NCBI GenBank assembly: GCA_014058105.1
Contig: JACGCM010000669.1
Span: 186,001-250,000 of the forward strand
Direction of reading: 5' to 3'
DNA length: 64,000 nucleotides
From: Kingdonia uniflora
Taxonomy: Eukaryota > Streptophyta > Magnoliopsida > Ranunculales > Circaeasteraceae
Made by a program: the position numbers and the translations under genes
The notes under the pieces: generated by a model
What the model was told of the DNA's origin: nothing
Database searches by the model: none
The model's input: only the letters and a program-made list of their open reading frames with translations
Shown: piece after piece, positions 35,551 to 46,913 of the stretch
How positions within the stretch are numbered: position 1 is the first letter of the stretch
Layout of the letters: every line of letters begins with the position of its first letter

Positions 35551-37400
35551 TAAAGCATCTGAGAGGTGCGAAACATGTATCGGTCAAAAACACAAACTGG
35601 GAGTATTCCAAGTCATTAGGTAACTATCTTAGCATGTTTTCAGAAGAATAGAAAATAATAAACCGATCCAACCACATAAACGAGTAGCCGGTAGCAAAGT
35701 TTCTCATAAATGTGATCTAAAGCCTCGAAAGGGTGGGTTAACTGTACCGGTGTAAAACTCAAACCGGGATTATTACGAGTCATTGGGTAACTATACTAGT
35801 GTATTGTTGGACAAATATAATCTCTAAAAAGAAATACAATCTGTCAAACGTGTTGTTAGTAGCCAAGTTTTTCCGAATTTAGATTAAAAGAATCGAAGAG
35901 GTGTCTAATCCGTATCGATCTAAAACTTAAACCGGGAGTATTCCTAGTCATTGGATAACTATCTTAGCATGTTGTCGGATGAATAGAAACTCATAAACTA
36001 ATCCAACCTCTCAAACGAGTTGCCGGTAGCCAAGTTTCTCAAAAAATAGGATATAAAGCCTCAGAGGGGTGTGAAATCCGTACCGTACTGAAACACAAAC
36101 CGGGAGTATTGCAAGTCATTGGGTAACTCTCCTAGCGTATTGTCGAACGAATTGAAACTTATAAACCGATCCAACCTCTTAAACGACTAGTCGGTAGCCA
36201 AGCTTCTCAGAAATACAATCTAAAGCCTCGAAGGGGTATGAAATCTGTACCGGTTAAAAATTTAAGCTGAAATTTTTTAGTGTTGTTGGACAATATAATT
36301 TCTTAAAAACAATCAAAATTCTGAAATGTGTTGTCAGTAGACATGTTTCTCTGAATTACGATCTAAAGCATCGGGGAGGTACGAAATCCGTATCTGTTAA
36401 AAAATCAAATCGGGACTATTCCGAGTTATTGGGTAACTATCCTAGCGTGTTGTCGATCGAATAGAAACTCATTAAATGATCCATCCTCTCAAACAAGTAG
36501 CCGGTAGCCAAGCTTCTCAAAAATGCAATCTAAAGTTTCGGAGCAGTAGGATATCTGTATTATTTAAAAACTCAAATCGAGATTATTGCGAGTCATTGGG
36601 TAACTAATCTAGCATGTTCTTGGAAGAATATAAACTCTTAAAAGCGAACCAGCTTCAAAAATGATATGTCAGAAGCCAAGTTTCTCTGAATTATGGTCTA
36701 AAGCATCGTAGTGGTAAAAAATTAGTACCGGTCAAAATCGCAAACTGGGTGTACTGCGAGTCATTGGGTAACAATCTAAGCGTGTTGTTGGACGAATATT
36801 AACTCTTAAAAGTGATTCAACCTCTGATATGAGTTGTAAGCAGCAAAGCTTCTCCGTATTAGGATCTAAAGCATCACAGATGTGTGAAATCCGAACCAAT
36901 CAAAAACGCAATAAGGGAGTATTCGGAGTCATTGGGTAACTATCCTAGCGTGTTGCTGGGCGAATAGAAACTCATTGACCGATCCAACCTCTCAAACGAG
37001 TAGCTGGAAGCCAAGCTTTACAAAAATGAGATCTAAATCCTCGGAGGGGTATGAAATCCGTAAAAGTCAAAAACTCAAACCGGGAGTATTGCGAGTCATT
37101 AGGTAACTATCCTAGCGTGTTGTAAGTCGAATAGAAACTCATAAATTGATTCAACCTCTAAAATGACTTTTCGGTAGCCAAGCTTCTTAAAAATGTGATA
37201 TAAAGCCTCAATGGGGTGGGAAATTTGTTCCGGTTAAAAACCCAGACCGGGATTATTGCAAGTCATTGGGTAACTATCCTAGCGTGTTGTTTGACGAATA
37301 TAATCGCTTAAAAGCATTCAAAAATCTCAAACGTTTTGTTAGTAGCATAAAAATTCTGAATTAAGATCTAAAGCTTCGAAGAGGTACGAAATCCGTATCG
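35550..37400. repeat. Module N copy 5 and flanks
   Basis: Contains the CTCTCCTAGCGTATTGTCG trimer-type unit (about 36125), CATCGGGGAGGTACGAAATC (about 36370), GTATTATTTAAAAACTC (about 36558) and AACTTCAAAAATGATATGTC... (about 36650), in the same order as at 8.1-8.75, 20.25-20.85 and 27.3-27.9 kb. A 26 bp loss at 36277-36281 (AATTTTTTAGTGTTGTTGG) removes the monomer boundary GCGAGTCATTGGGCAAC. Confidence 0.75.
36271..36290. other. Truncated monomer junction at the unit boundary
   Basis: GCTGAAATTTTTTAGTGTTGTTGG lacks GCGAGTCATTGGGCAACTATCC. The neighbouring T run, which is expanded in this trimer family (AATTTTTTT at about 8320), may have promoted slippage. Confidence 0.75.
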
Positions 37401-40400
37401 GTCAAAAACTCAAACTGGGAGTATTCCGAGTCATTGGGTAACTATCCTAGCGTGTTGTCGGACGAATAGGATCTCATAAACTTATCCAACCTCTCTAATG
37501 AGAAGACGGTAGCCAAGCTTATTTAAAATGGGATTTAAAGCCTCAGTGGGGTGCGAAATCCGTATCGGTCGAAAACACTAACCGAGTGAATTGCGAGTTA
37601 TTGGGAAACTCTCCTAGTATATTGTCGTAACAATAGAAACTTATATTAAGCGACTAGCAGGTAGCAAAGCTTCTCAAAAATATGATCTAAAGCCTCGAAG
37701 GGGTGTGTAATCTGTACCAGTTAAAAACTTAAGATTGAATTTTTGCGAGTCATTGGGCAACTATCCTACTTTGTTATTGGACTAATATAATCTCCTAAAA
37801 GCAATCAAAATTCTCAAACGTGTTGTCAGCATCAAAGTTTCTCCGAATTAAGATATAAAGCTTCGTAGAGGTGCAAAATCGGTATCGGTCAAAAACTTAA
37901 ACCGAGAGTATTCAGAGTCATTGGGAAGCTATCCTAGTATATTGTCGGACGAATAGAAACTCATAAACTGATCCAACCTCTCAAACGAGTAGCCGGTAGC
38001 CAAGTTTTCATAAATGCGATCTAAAGCCTCAAAACAATGGGATATTTATACCGTGTAACTCAAACCGAGATTATTGTGAATCATTGGGTAACAATCCTAC
38101 CGTATTATTGGGCGAATATAATATCTTAAAAGTAAACCATCTTCTTTAACGATAAGTCAATAGCCAAGTTTCTTCGAATTGCGATCTAATGCATTGGAGT
38201 CGTGCAAAATCCGATCGGTTAAAAACTCAATCAGGGAGTATTCCAAGTCATTGGGTAACTATCCAAGCATGTTGTCGGATGAATAGAAACTCGTAAACTG
38301 ATCCAACCTCTCAAACGAGTAGCCGGTAGCCAAGCTTCTCCAAAATGTAATCTAAAGCCCCAGAGTAGTAGGATATTTATACCGTTTAAAAACTAAAGAC
38401 AATATTATCGCGAGTCATTGGTTAACTATCCTAGCGTCTTGTCGAACGATTAGTAACTCATAAACCGATCCAACTCTCATACGACTAGCCGGTATCCAAG
38501 TTTCTCAAAAATGCGATCCAAAAGCATCGGAGAGATGTGAAATCCTTACCGGTTCAAAACTTAAACCGAGATTATTGCGAGTCATTGGGTAACTATCCTA
38601 GCGTGTTGTAGGACGAATATAATATCTTAAAAGGAATCCAAACTCTTAAGCGTGCTGTAAGTAGCCAGGTTATTCCGAATTAAGTTCTAAAGAATCAAAG
38701 GGGTGCAAAATCTGTATCGGCTAAAAACTCAAACTGTGAGTATTCTGAGTCATTGGGAAACTATCGTAGCATGCTATCGAACGAATAGAAACTTATAAAC
38801 AGATCCAATCTCTTAATCAACTGGCCGGTAGCCAAGCTTCTCAAAAATATGATCTAAAGCCTCAAAGGGGTGTGAAATCTATACCGGTTATAAACTCAAG
38901 TCAGAATTTTTGCGAGTCATTGGGTAACTATCCCAGCATGTTGTTGGACGAATATAATCTCTTAAAAGCAATCCAAACTCTCAAACGTGTTGTCCGTAGC
39001 AAAGTTTCTGCAAATTAAGATCTAAAGCTTCGGAGTGGTGTGAAATCCGTATCGGTCAGAAACTCAAACTAGGATTATTCCGAGTCATTGGGAAACTATC
39101 CTACTCTGTTGTCAGACAAATAGAAACTCATAAATTGATCCAACCTCTCAAATGTGAAGGCAGTAGCCAAGCTTCACATAAAAATGATCTAAAACCTCGG
39201 AGCAGTGGGAAATTTGTGCTGTTTAAAAACTTAAACCGAGATTATTGCGAGTTACTAGGTAACTCACCTAGCGTGTTGTTGGACGAATATAATATCTTCG
39301 ATGTGAAGCAACTTATCAAACGATAAGTCAGTAACCAAGTTTCTCCGAATTGCGATCTGAAGCATCAAAGAGGTTCAAAATCCGTATCGGTTAAAAACTC
39401 AAACAGGAAGTATTCTGAGTCAATGGGAAACTATCCTTGTGTGCTGTCGGATGAATAGATACTCATAAACTGATCCAACCTCTCAAACGAGTAACCGGCA
39501 GCCAAGCTTCTCAAAATTGCAATCTAAGGCCTTAGAGTAGTAGGATATCAGTCCCGTTAAAAAATTCAGGCCAAGATTATTGCGAGTCATTAGGTAACTA
39601 TCCTTGCGTGTTGTTGGGTGAATAGAATCACTTTAATGCAATCCAAACTCCCTAACGTATTGTCAGTTGCCAAGTTTCTCCGAATTACGATCTAATGCAT
39701 TGAAGAGGTTCGAAATCCGTATCGATCAAAAACACAAACTGGCCGTATTCTGAGTCATTAGGAAACTATCCCAGTATGTTGTGGACGAATAGAAAGTCTT
39801 AAACTGATCCAACCTCTTATACGATTAGCCGGTAGCAATGCTTCTCAGAAATGTAATCTAAAGCCTCGGTGGGGTGGGATATCTATACTGGTTTAAAACT
39901 CAAACCAGGATTATTGTGAGTCATTGGTTAACTATCCTAGCGTGTTGTTGGACGAATATATTATCTTAAAAGCAATGCAAACTCTCAAACGTGTTGTCAG
40001 TAGCCAAGTTTCCCCGAATTAAGATCTAAAGCATCGGAGATGTACGAAATCCGTATCGGTCAAAAACTTAAACCGAGAGTATTCCAAGTCATTGGGTAAC
40101 TATCCTTGCATGTTGCCGCAGGAATAGAAATTCTTAAACTAATCCAACCTCTCAAACGAGTAGCCGGTAGCCAAGTTTTTGAAAAATGCGATCAAAAGCC
40201 TCAGGGTGTTGCAAAATCCGTACCGGTTCAAAATTCTAACCGAGAGTATTGCTAATCATTGGGTTACTATCCGAGAGTATTGTCAGACGAATAGAAACTC
40301 ATAAACTAATCTAACCTCTTAAACGACTAATCGGTGGCTAAGCTTCACATAAATATGATCTAAAGCCTCGAGGGGTGAGAATTCGGTACCGGTTAAAAAC

Positions 40401-40485
40401 TTTAGCCGGGATATTTTACGAATCATTGGGTAACTATACTAACGTGTTCTCGGATAAATTTAAACTCATAAACTGATCCAACCTC
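37400..40485. repeat. 6.19 kb (37-monomer) duplication, left copy
   Basis: Matches 43.72-46.6 kb. The offsets are 6188 at the GTGTAACTC marker (38051), 6188 at ATTAAGTTCTAAAGAATCAA (38679) and 6187 at the CAGTATGTTG/GCATGTTGCG head (39774). It contains the 3 bp deletion marker, module Q copy 5 and a nearly complete 7-mer module M (about 39.55-40.48 kb). A roughly 18 bp loss is at 37640-37650 (CTTATATTAAGCGACTAG), absent from the right copy at about 43815. Confidence 0.85.
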
Positions 40486-40630
40486 TCAAACGATATGTCA
40501 ATAGCCTAGTTTCTCCGCATTACAATCTAAAGCATCGGAGAGGTGCGAAATCCGTACCGGTCAAAATCACAAATCGGGAATACAGCGAGTCATTTGGTAA
40601 ATATCCTAGCGGGTTTCTGGTCAAATATAA
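40478..40630. other. Monomer-deletion chimera followed by a truncated monomer
   Basis: At about 40485-40495 a class B front (AAACTGATCCAACCTCTCAAA) continues as a class A tail (CGATATGTCAATAGCC). The counterpart at 50.16-50.36 kb has a full extra monomer between them. At about 40615-40627 GGTTTCTGGTCAAATATAAAC then jumps to CTCTGAAATGAG, a further loss of about 19 bp. Confidence 0.75.
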
Positions 40631-41461
40631 ACCTCTGAAATGAGTTATCAGCAGCCAAGCTTCTCCGAATTACGATATAAAGCATCAGAGAGGTGCAAAA
40701 TCAGCATCGATAAAAAACTCAATAAGGGAGTATTCCGAGTCATTGGGTAATTATCCAAACGTGTTGCCAGATAAATAGAATCTCATAAACTGATCCAACA
40801 TCTCAAACGAGTAGCCGACAACCAAGCTTTACAAAAATGCGATCTGAAGCCTCACAGGGGTGCGAAATCCGTACTGATCAAAAACTCAAACCTAGAATAT
40901 TGCGATTCATTGGGTAACAATCCTAGCGTGTTGTCCGACGAATTGAAACTCATAAACTGATCCCACCTCTCAAATAACTAGCCGGTAGCCAAGCTTCTTA
41001 AAAATGCGTTCTAAAGCCTCGGAGGGGTGGGAAATTTATTCCGGTTAAAATTTTAAACCGGCATTATTGCGAGACAATGGGTAACTATCAAATTGTGTAG
41101 TTGGGCGACTATAATCACTTAAAAGCAATCCAAATTCTCAAACGTATTGGTAGTTGCCAAGTTTCCCCAAATTATGATCTAAAGCATTGGAGAGGTGCGA
41201 AATCCATGTCGGTCAAAAACGCAAACCCAGAGTATTCAAAGTCATTAGGTAACTATCCCAGCATGTTGTCAATCGAATTAAAGTAAATAAACTGATACAA
41301 CCACTAGACCGAGTAGCCGGCAGCCAAGCTTCTCAAAAATGCGATAGATAATAACGGATTAGCGGGATATCTGAACCATTTTAAATCTCAAACCGAGATT
41401 ATTTTGAGTCAATGGGTAACTATCTTAGCGTGTTGTTGATGAATATAATATCTTAAAAGAA

Positions 41462-41476
41462 ATCCAAATTATGATC
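41462..41476. other. Truncated monomer junction (37 bp lost)
   Basis: AAATCCAAATT is joined to ATGATCTAAAGCATCGGGG. The counterpart at about 51.33-51.38 kb retains the intervening GTGTTGTCAGGGGCAAAG block. The size is measured from the offset change 9871 to 9908. Confidence 0.85.
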
Positions 41477-41587
41477 TAAAGCATCGGGGAGGTACGAAAT
41501 CCGTATCGGTTAAAACTCAAACCAAGAGTATTCTGAGTAATTGGGTAACTATCCTAGCGTGTTGTCGGAAGAATAGAAACTCATAAA

Positions 41588-42079
41588 ATGATCCAGCCTC
41601 TCAAGCGAGTAACCGGTAGCCAAGCTTCTCAAAAATGCAATTTAAAGCCTCTGAGCGTTGGGATTTCGGTAGTGTTCAAAAACTCAAATCGAGATTATTG
41701 CGAGTCATTGGGTAACTATCCTAGCATGTTGTTGTACGAATATAAACTCTTAAAGGCAAACCAACTTCAAAATCGATATGTCAGTAGCCAAGTTTCTCCA
41801 AATTACGATCTAAAGCATCGAGGAGGTGAAAAATCATTACCGGTCCAAAACACAAATCGGGAGTACTGCGAGTCATTGGGTAACAATTCTAGCATGTTGT
41901 TGGATGAATATAAACTCTTAAAAGTGATACAACCTCTTAAATGTGTTGTCAGTTGCAAAGTTTCTCCGAATTGCGATCTAAAGAATCTAAGATGTGCGAA
42001 ATCCATACCGGTCAAAAACTCAATAAGGAAGTTTTTCAAGTCATTGGGTAACTATCCAAACGCGTTTTCAGGGGAATAG
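41588..42079 (+). other. Longest open frame (163 codons): satellite, not a gene
   Basis: The frame runs across three monomers and stays in register because class A spacing is 168 bp (56 codons). The translation simply repeats a YCESLGN(Y/N)PSMLL(Y/D)EYK motif at 56-residue intervals and ends at the first class B unit, where GGGGAATAG supplies the stop. There is no initiation context, no codon pattern distinct from the surrounding repeats, and the antisense is also partly open. The frames at 56383-56802, 60041-60406 and 62958-63329 have the same origin. A translated product is very unlikely. Confidence 0.92.
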
Positions 42080-42109
42080 AAACTTATAAACCGATCCAAC
42101 CTCTCAAGC

Positions 42110-43720
42110 GAGTTACCGGTAGCCAAGCTTCTAAAAAATGTGATCTAAAGTCTCGGAGCAGTGGGATATCTGTACCGTTTAAAAACTCAAACCGAGATTA
42201 TTGCGAGGTATTGGGTAACTATCCTAGCGTGTTGTTGGGCGAATATAATATCCTAAAAGCGAATCATCTTCTTAACCGATAAGTCAATAGCCAAGTATCT
42301 CCGAATTGCGATCTAATGCATCGGAGAGGTGTGAAATCCGTATCGGTCAAAAACTCAAACAGGGAGTATTCCAAGTTATTGGCTAACTATCCAAGCATTT
42401 TGTCAGATGAATAGAAACTCATAAACTGATTCAGTATCTCAAACGAGGAGCCGGTATCCAAGCTCCTCAAAAATGTAATCTAAAGCCTCAGAGCATTGGG
42501 ATATTTGTACCTTTCCAAATTCAAACTAATATTATCGTGAGTCAATTGTTAACTATCCTAGCGTGTTGTCGAACGAATAGAAACTCATAAACCGATCCAA
42601 CCTCTCAAATGTCTAGCCGGTATCCAAGCTACTCAAAAATACAATCTAAAGCCTCGGAGGGGTGGGATATCTGTACCGGTTAAAACTCAAGCCGAGATTA
42701 TTGCGAGTCATTGGGTAACTATCCTAGCGTATAGTTGAACAAATATTATCTCTTAAAAGTATTCCAAAGTCTCTAACGTGTTATCAATAGAAAAATTTCT
42801 CTGAAATACGATCAAAAGCATCGGAGAGGTCCAAAATTTGTATCGATTAAAAACTCAAACCGCAAGTACTCCAAGTCATTGGGTAACTATCATAGCGTAT
42901 TATCTTCGGAATAGAATCTCATAAACTGATCCAGCCTCTTAAACAAGTAGCTGGTAGCCAAGCTTCTCAGAAATGCTATCTAAAGCCCCGGAGGTGTGGG
43001 AAATCAGTACCGGTTAAAACTTAAACCGGGATTATTGCGAGTCATTGGGGAACTAACCTAGCGCGTTATTGGACGAATATAATATCTTAAAAGCTATCCA
43101 AATGCTCAAGCGCGTTATCAGTAGCCAAGTTTATCCGAATTACGATCTAAAGCATCTAAGAGGTATGAAATCCGTATCGGTCAAAAACACAAACTGGGAG
43201 TATTCCGAGTCATTAGGTAACTATCCTAGTATGTTTTCGGAAGAATAGAAAGACATAAACCGATCAAACCTCTTATACGAGTAGCTGGTAGAAAAATTTC
43301 TCATAAATGCGTGTCATTAGGTAACTATCCTAGTATGTTTTCGGAAGAATAGAAAGACATAAACCGATCCAACCTCTTATACGAGTAGCCGGTAGCAAAG
43401 TTTCTCATAAATGCAATCTAAAGCCTCGGAGCTGTGGGATAACAGTAACAGTTTCAAACATAAACCGAGATTATTGCGAGTCATTGGGTAACTATCCTCG
43501 CATATTGTTAGAATAATATAATAACTTAAAAGCAATGCAATCTCTTAAATGTGTTTCTAGTAGCCCAGTTTCTCCGAATTAAGATCTAAAGAATCAGAGT
43601 GGTGCGAAATCCGTATCGGTCAAAAAATTAAATCGAGAGTATTCTAAGCAATTGGGTAACTATCCTAGCATGCTGTCCGAAGAATAGAAACTGATAAACT
43701 GATCCAACCGGGTGTATTGC
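42110..43720. repeat. Module P copy 3, ending in a rearranged stretch
   Basis: Class A and B units near 42.7-43.3 kb share private variants with 5.9-6.4 and 18.4-18.95 kb (CCGAAATACGATCAAAAGC-type units, AGAATAGAAAGACATAAACC). The module ends in the 104 bp duplication at 43211-43418 and the truncated unit at 43706-43722. Confidence 0.75.
43211..43418. repeat. 104 bp partial-monomer tandem duplication
   Basis: CATTAGGTAACTATCCTAGT at 43211 is repeated at 43315, only 104 bp later. The two copies are identical over their first 56 bases or so, including the rare GTTTTCGGAAGAATAGAAAG and ACATAAACCGATC variants, then differ at a few positions. The first copy ends AAATGCGTGT where the second continues AAATGCAATC. 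A unit of about 104 bp is not a multiple of the monomer, so this is an out-of-register event and looks recent. Confidence 0.92.
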
Positions 43721-43750
43721 GGGGTGTGAAATCCGTATCGGTCAAAAACT
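43700..43750. other. Truncated monomer with repeated 14-base end
   Basis: ACTGATCCAACCGGGTGTATTGCG is followed by GGGTGTGAAATCCG and then, about 40 bp later, a second AACCGGGTGTATTGCG. The middle of the class B unit (CTCTCAAACGAG to CTCGGAG) is missing and the CCGGGTGTATTGCG boundary has been inserted in its place. It marks the left edge of the 43.72-46.6 kb duplicate. Confidence 0.85.
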
Positions 43751-45742
43751 CAAACCGGGTGTATTGCGAGTTATTGGGTAACTCTCCTAGCGTATTGTCG
43801 GTACAATAGAAACTTATAAACTGATCCAACCCCTTAAACGACTAGCCGGAAGCAAAGCTTCTCAAAAATTTGATCTAAAGCCTCGAAGGGGTGTGAAATC
43901 TGTACCGGGTAAGAACTCAAGATTGAATTTTTGCGAGTCATTAGGCAACTATCCTACCATGTTGTTGGACGAATATAATCACTTAAAAGCAATCAAAACT
44001 CTCAAACGTGTTGTCAGCAGCAAAGTTTCTCTGAATTAAGATTTAAAGCTTCGTAGAGATGCAAAATCCGTATCGGTCAAAAACTCAAACCGAGAGTATT
44101 CCGAGTCATTGAGAAACAATCCTAGTGTGTTGTCGGACGAATAGAAACTCATAAACTGATCCATCCTCCCAAACGTGTAGCCGGTAGCCAAACCCTCATA
44201 AATGCAATCTAAAGCCTCGGAACAGTGGGATATCTTTACCGCGTAACTCAAACCGAGATTATTGCGAGTCATTGGGCAACTATCCTAGCGTGTTGTTGGG
44301 CGAATATAAGATCTATAAAGCGAACCAACTTCTCAAACAATAGTCAATAGCCAAGTTTCTTCGAATTGCGATCTAAAGCATCGGAGAGGTGCGAAATCCA
44401 AATCGGTTAAAAACTCAATCAGGGAGTATTCCAAGTCATTGGGTAACTATCCTTGCATTTTGTCAGACTAATAGAAACTCGTAAACTGATCCAACCTCTT
44501 AAACGAGTAAGCGGTAGCCAAGCTTCTCTAAAATGCAATCTAAAGCCTCAGATTAGTGGGATATTTATACCGTTTAAAAGCTCAAACCAATATTATCGCG
44601 AGTTATTGGTTAACTATCCTAACATGTTGTCGAATGAATAAATACACATAAACGGATTCAACCTCCCAATCGACTAGCCGGTATCCAAGCTTCTCAAAAA
44701 TGCGATCTAAAGCATCGGAGCAGTGTGAAATTTGTACCGGTTTAAAACACAAACTGAGATTATTGCGAGTCATTGGGTAACTATCCTAGTGTGTTACTGG
44801 ACGATATTAATCTCTTAATAGCAATCAAAACTCTCAAACAGGTTGTCAGTAGCCAAGTTTCTCAGAATTAGGTTCTAAAGAATCAAAGAGGTGCGAAATC
44901 CGTATCGGCTAAAAACTCAAACTGGGAGTATTCTGAGTTATTGGGTAACTATCGTAGCGTGTTGTCGAGTGAATAGAAACTCATAAACTGATCCAACCTC
45001 TTAAACGACTAGCCGGTAACCATGCATTTCCATGATATGATCTAAAGCCTCGAAGGGGTGTGAAATCTGTACCGGCTAAAAACACAAGTCGAAATTTTTG
45101 CGAGTCATTGGGTACCTATCCTAGTGTATTGTAGGATGAATAAAATCTCTTTAAAGCAATCCAAACTCTCAAACGTGTTGTCAGCAGCAAAGTTATTGTA
45201 AATTAAGATCTAAAGCTTTGGAGAGGTGTGAAATCCGTATCGGTCAGAAACTCTAACCGGGAGTATTCCGAGTCATTGGGAAACTATCCTAGTATGTTGT
45301 CGGATGAATATACACTTATAAACTAATCCAACCTCTCAAACGAGAAGGCGGTAGCCAAGCTTCTCAAAAAAATATCTAAAGCCTCGGAGCAGTGGGATAT
45401 TTCTAACCCTAAAAAACTCAAACCGAGATTATTACGATTCATTGGGTAACTCTCCTAGTGTGTTATTGGATGAATATAATATCTTCGAGGCGAAGAAACT
45501 TATCAAACTATAAGACAATAACCAAGTTTCTCCAAATTATGATTTGAAGAATCGAAGAGGATCGAAATCCGTATTGGTTAAAAATTCAAACAGGGAGCAT
45601 TCTGAGTCATTGGTTAACTATCCTTGTGTGCTGTCGGACGAATAGATACTCGTAAACTGATCCAACCTCTCAAACGAGTAGCTGATAGCCAAGCTTCTCA
45701 AAAATGCAATCTAAAGCCTTAGAACAGTGAGATATTTGTACC
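43720..45742. repeat. 6.19 kb (37-monomer) duplication, right copy
   Basis: Homologous to about 37.5-39.55 kb at offset 6187-6188. Carries the GCGTAACTC form of the 3 bp marker (44241), module Q copy 6 (ATTAGGTTCTAAAGAATCAA at 44867), GAGAAGGCGG (about 45340) and the AACTTATCAAACTATAAG unit (about 45490). It leads directly into the regular 7-monomer HOR array. Open frames at 44036-44272 (-) and 44453-44641 (+) are satellite. Confidence 0.85.
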
Positions 45743-46913
45743 GTTTAAAAATACAAACAAAGATTATTGCGAGTCGCTGGGTAACTATCCTGGCGTGTTG
45801 TTGGGCGAATATAATCACTTAAAAGCAATCAAAAATCTCTATTGTGTTGTCATTTGCAAAGTTTCTCTGAATTATGATCAAAAGCATTGAAGAGGTTCAA
45901 AATCCATATCGATCAAAAACACAAACCGGGAGTATTCCGAGTCATTAGAAAACTATCCCAGCATGTTGCGGACGAATAAAAAGTCATAAATAGATCCAAC
46001 CTCTTATACGAGTACCCGGTAGCAAAGTTTCCCAGAAATATGATCTAAAGCCACGGAGGGGTGGGATATCTGTACAGATTTAAAACTCAAACCAGGATTG
46101 TTGTGAGTCATTGGTTAACTATCCAAGCGTGTTGTTGAACGAATATAATATCTTAAAAGGTATACAAACTCTCAAACATGTTGTCAGTAGCCAAGTTTCT
46201 CCGAATTAAGATCTAAATCATCGGAGAGGTACAAAATCCTTATCGGTCAAGAACTTAAACCGGGAGTATTCCAAGTCATTGGGTAACTATCCTAGCATGT
46301 TGTCGGACGAATGGAAACACATAAACTGATCCAACCTCACAAACGAGTAGCTGGTAGCCAAGCTTCTCAAAAATACGTTCTAAAGCCTCTAGGTGGTGCG
46401 AAATCCATACCGATTCTAAATTCCAACCGGGAGTATTGCAAATCATTGGTTAACTATCCGAGCGTATTGTCGGACGAATAGAAACTCATGAACTGATCCA
46501 ACTTCTTAAACGACTAGTAGGTGGCAAAGCTTCTCATAAATATGATCTAAAGCCTCGAAGGGGTGTGAAATCTATACCGGCAAAAAGCTTCAGCCGTGAT
46601 TTTTTACGAGTCATTGGTTAACTATCCTAGCGTGTTGTCGGATAAATTTAAACTCATAAACTTATCCAACCTCTCAAACGAGTAGCCGGTAGCCAAGCTT
46701 CTCCAAAATACAATCTAAAGCCTCAAAGTAGTAGGATATTTATACCGCTTAAAAGCTAAAATTAATATTATCGCGAGTCATTGGTTAACTATCCTAGCGT
46801 GTTGTTGAATGAATAGAAACTCATAAACTGATCTAACCTCTCAAACGTCTAGCCATTATCTAAGCCTCTCAAAAATGCGATCTAAAGCATCGTAGGAGTG
46901 TGAAATTTGTACC
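45743..46913. repeat. 7-monomer HOR unit, copy 1 (1171 bp)
   Basis: First of nearly four adjacent copies. Class order is A B A B B B' B. Landmarks are the GCATGTTGCGGACG head at 45961, the GATTCTAAATTCCAACCGGG boundary at about 46411, the GGATAAATTTAAACTC head (B') at about 46640 and a closing CATCGTAGGAGTGTG unit at about 46890. The boundary is placed just after GTACC, before (G/A)TTTAAAAAC, where all copies agree. Confidence 0.9.

Larger units (their letters stand above)
40490..42110. repeat. 9.87 kb offset duplication, left copy (module R copy 4)
   Basis: Matches 50.36-52.0 kb: GCGATAG at 41341 and 51212 (offset 9871); GCCTCTGAG at 41647 and 51555 (offset 9908); CAATAAGG at 42021 and 51929 (offset 9908). 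The 37 bp step reflects a loss at about 41468 in this copy. Three open class A-like units in a row at 41588-42079 produce the longest open frame in the window. Confidence 0.85.
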
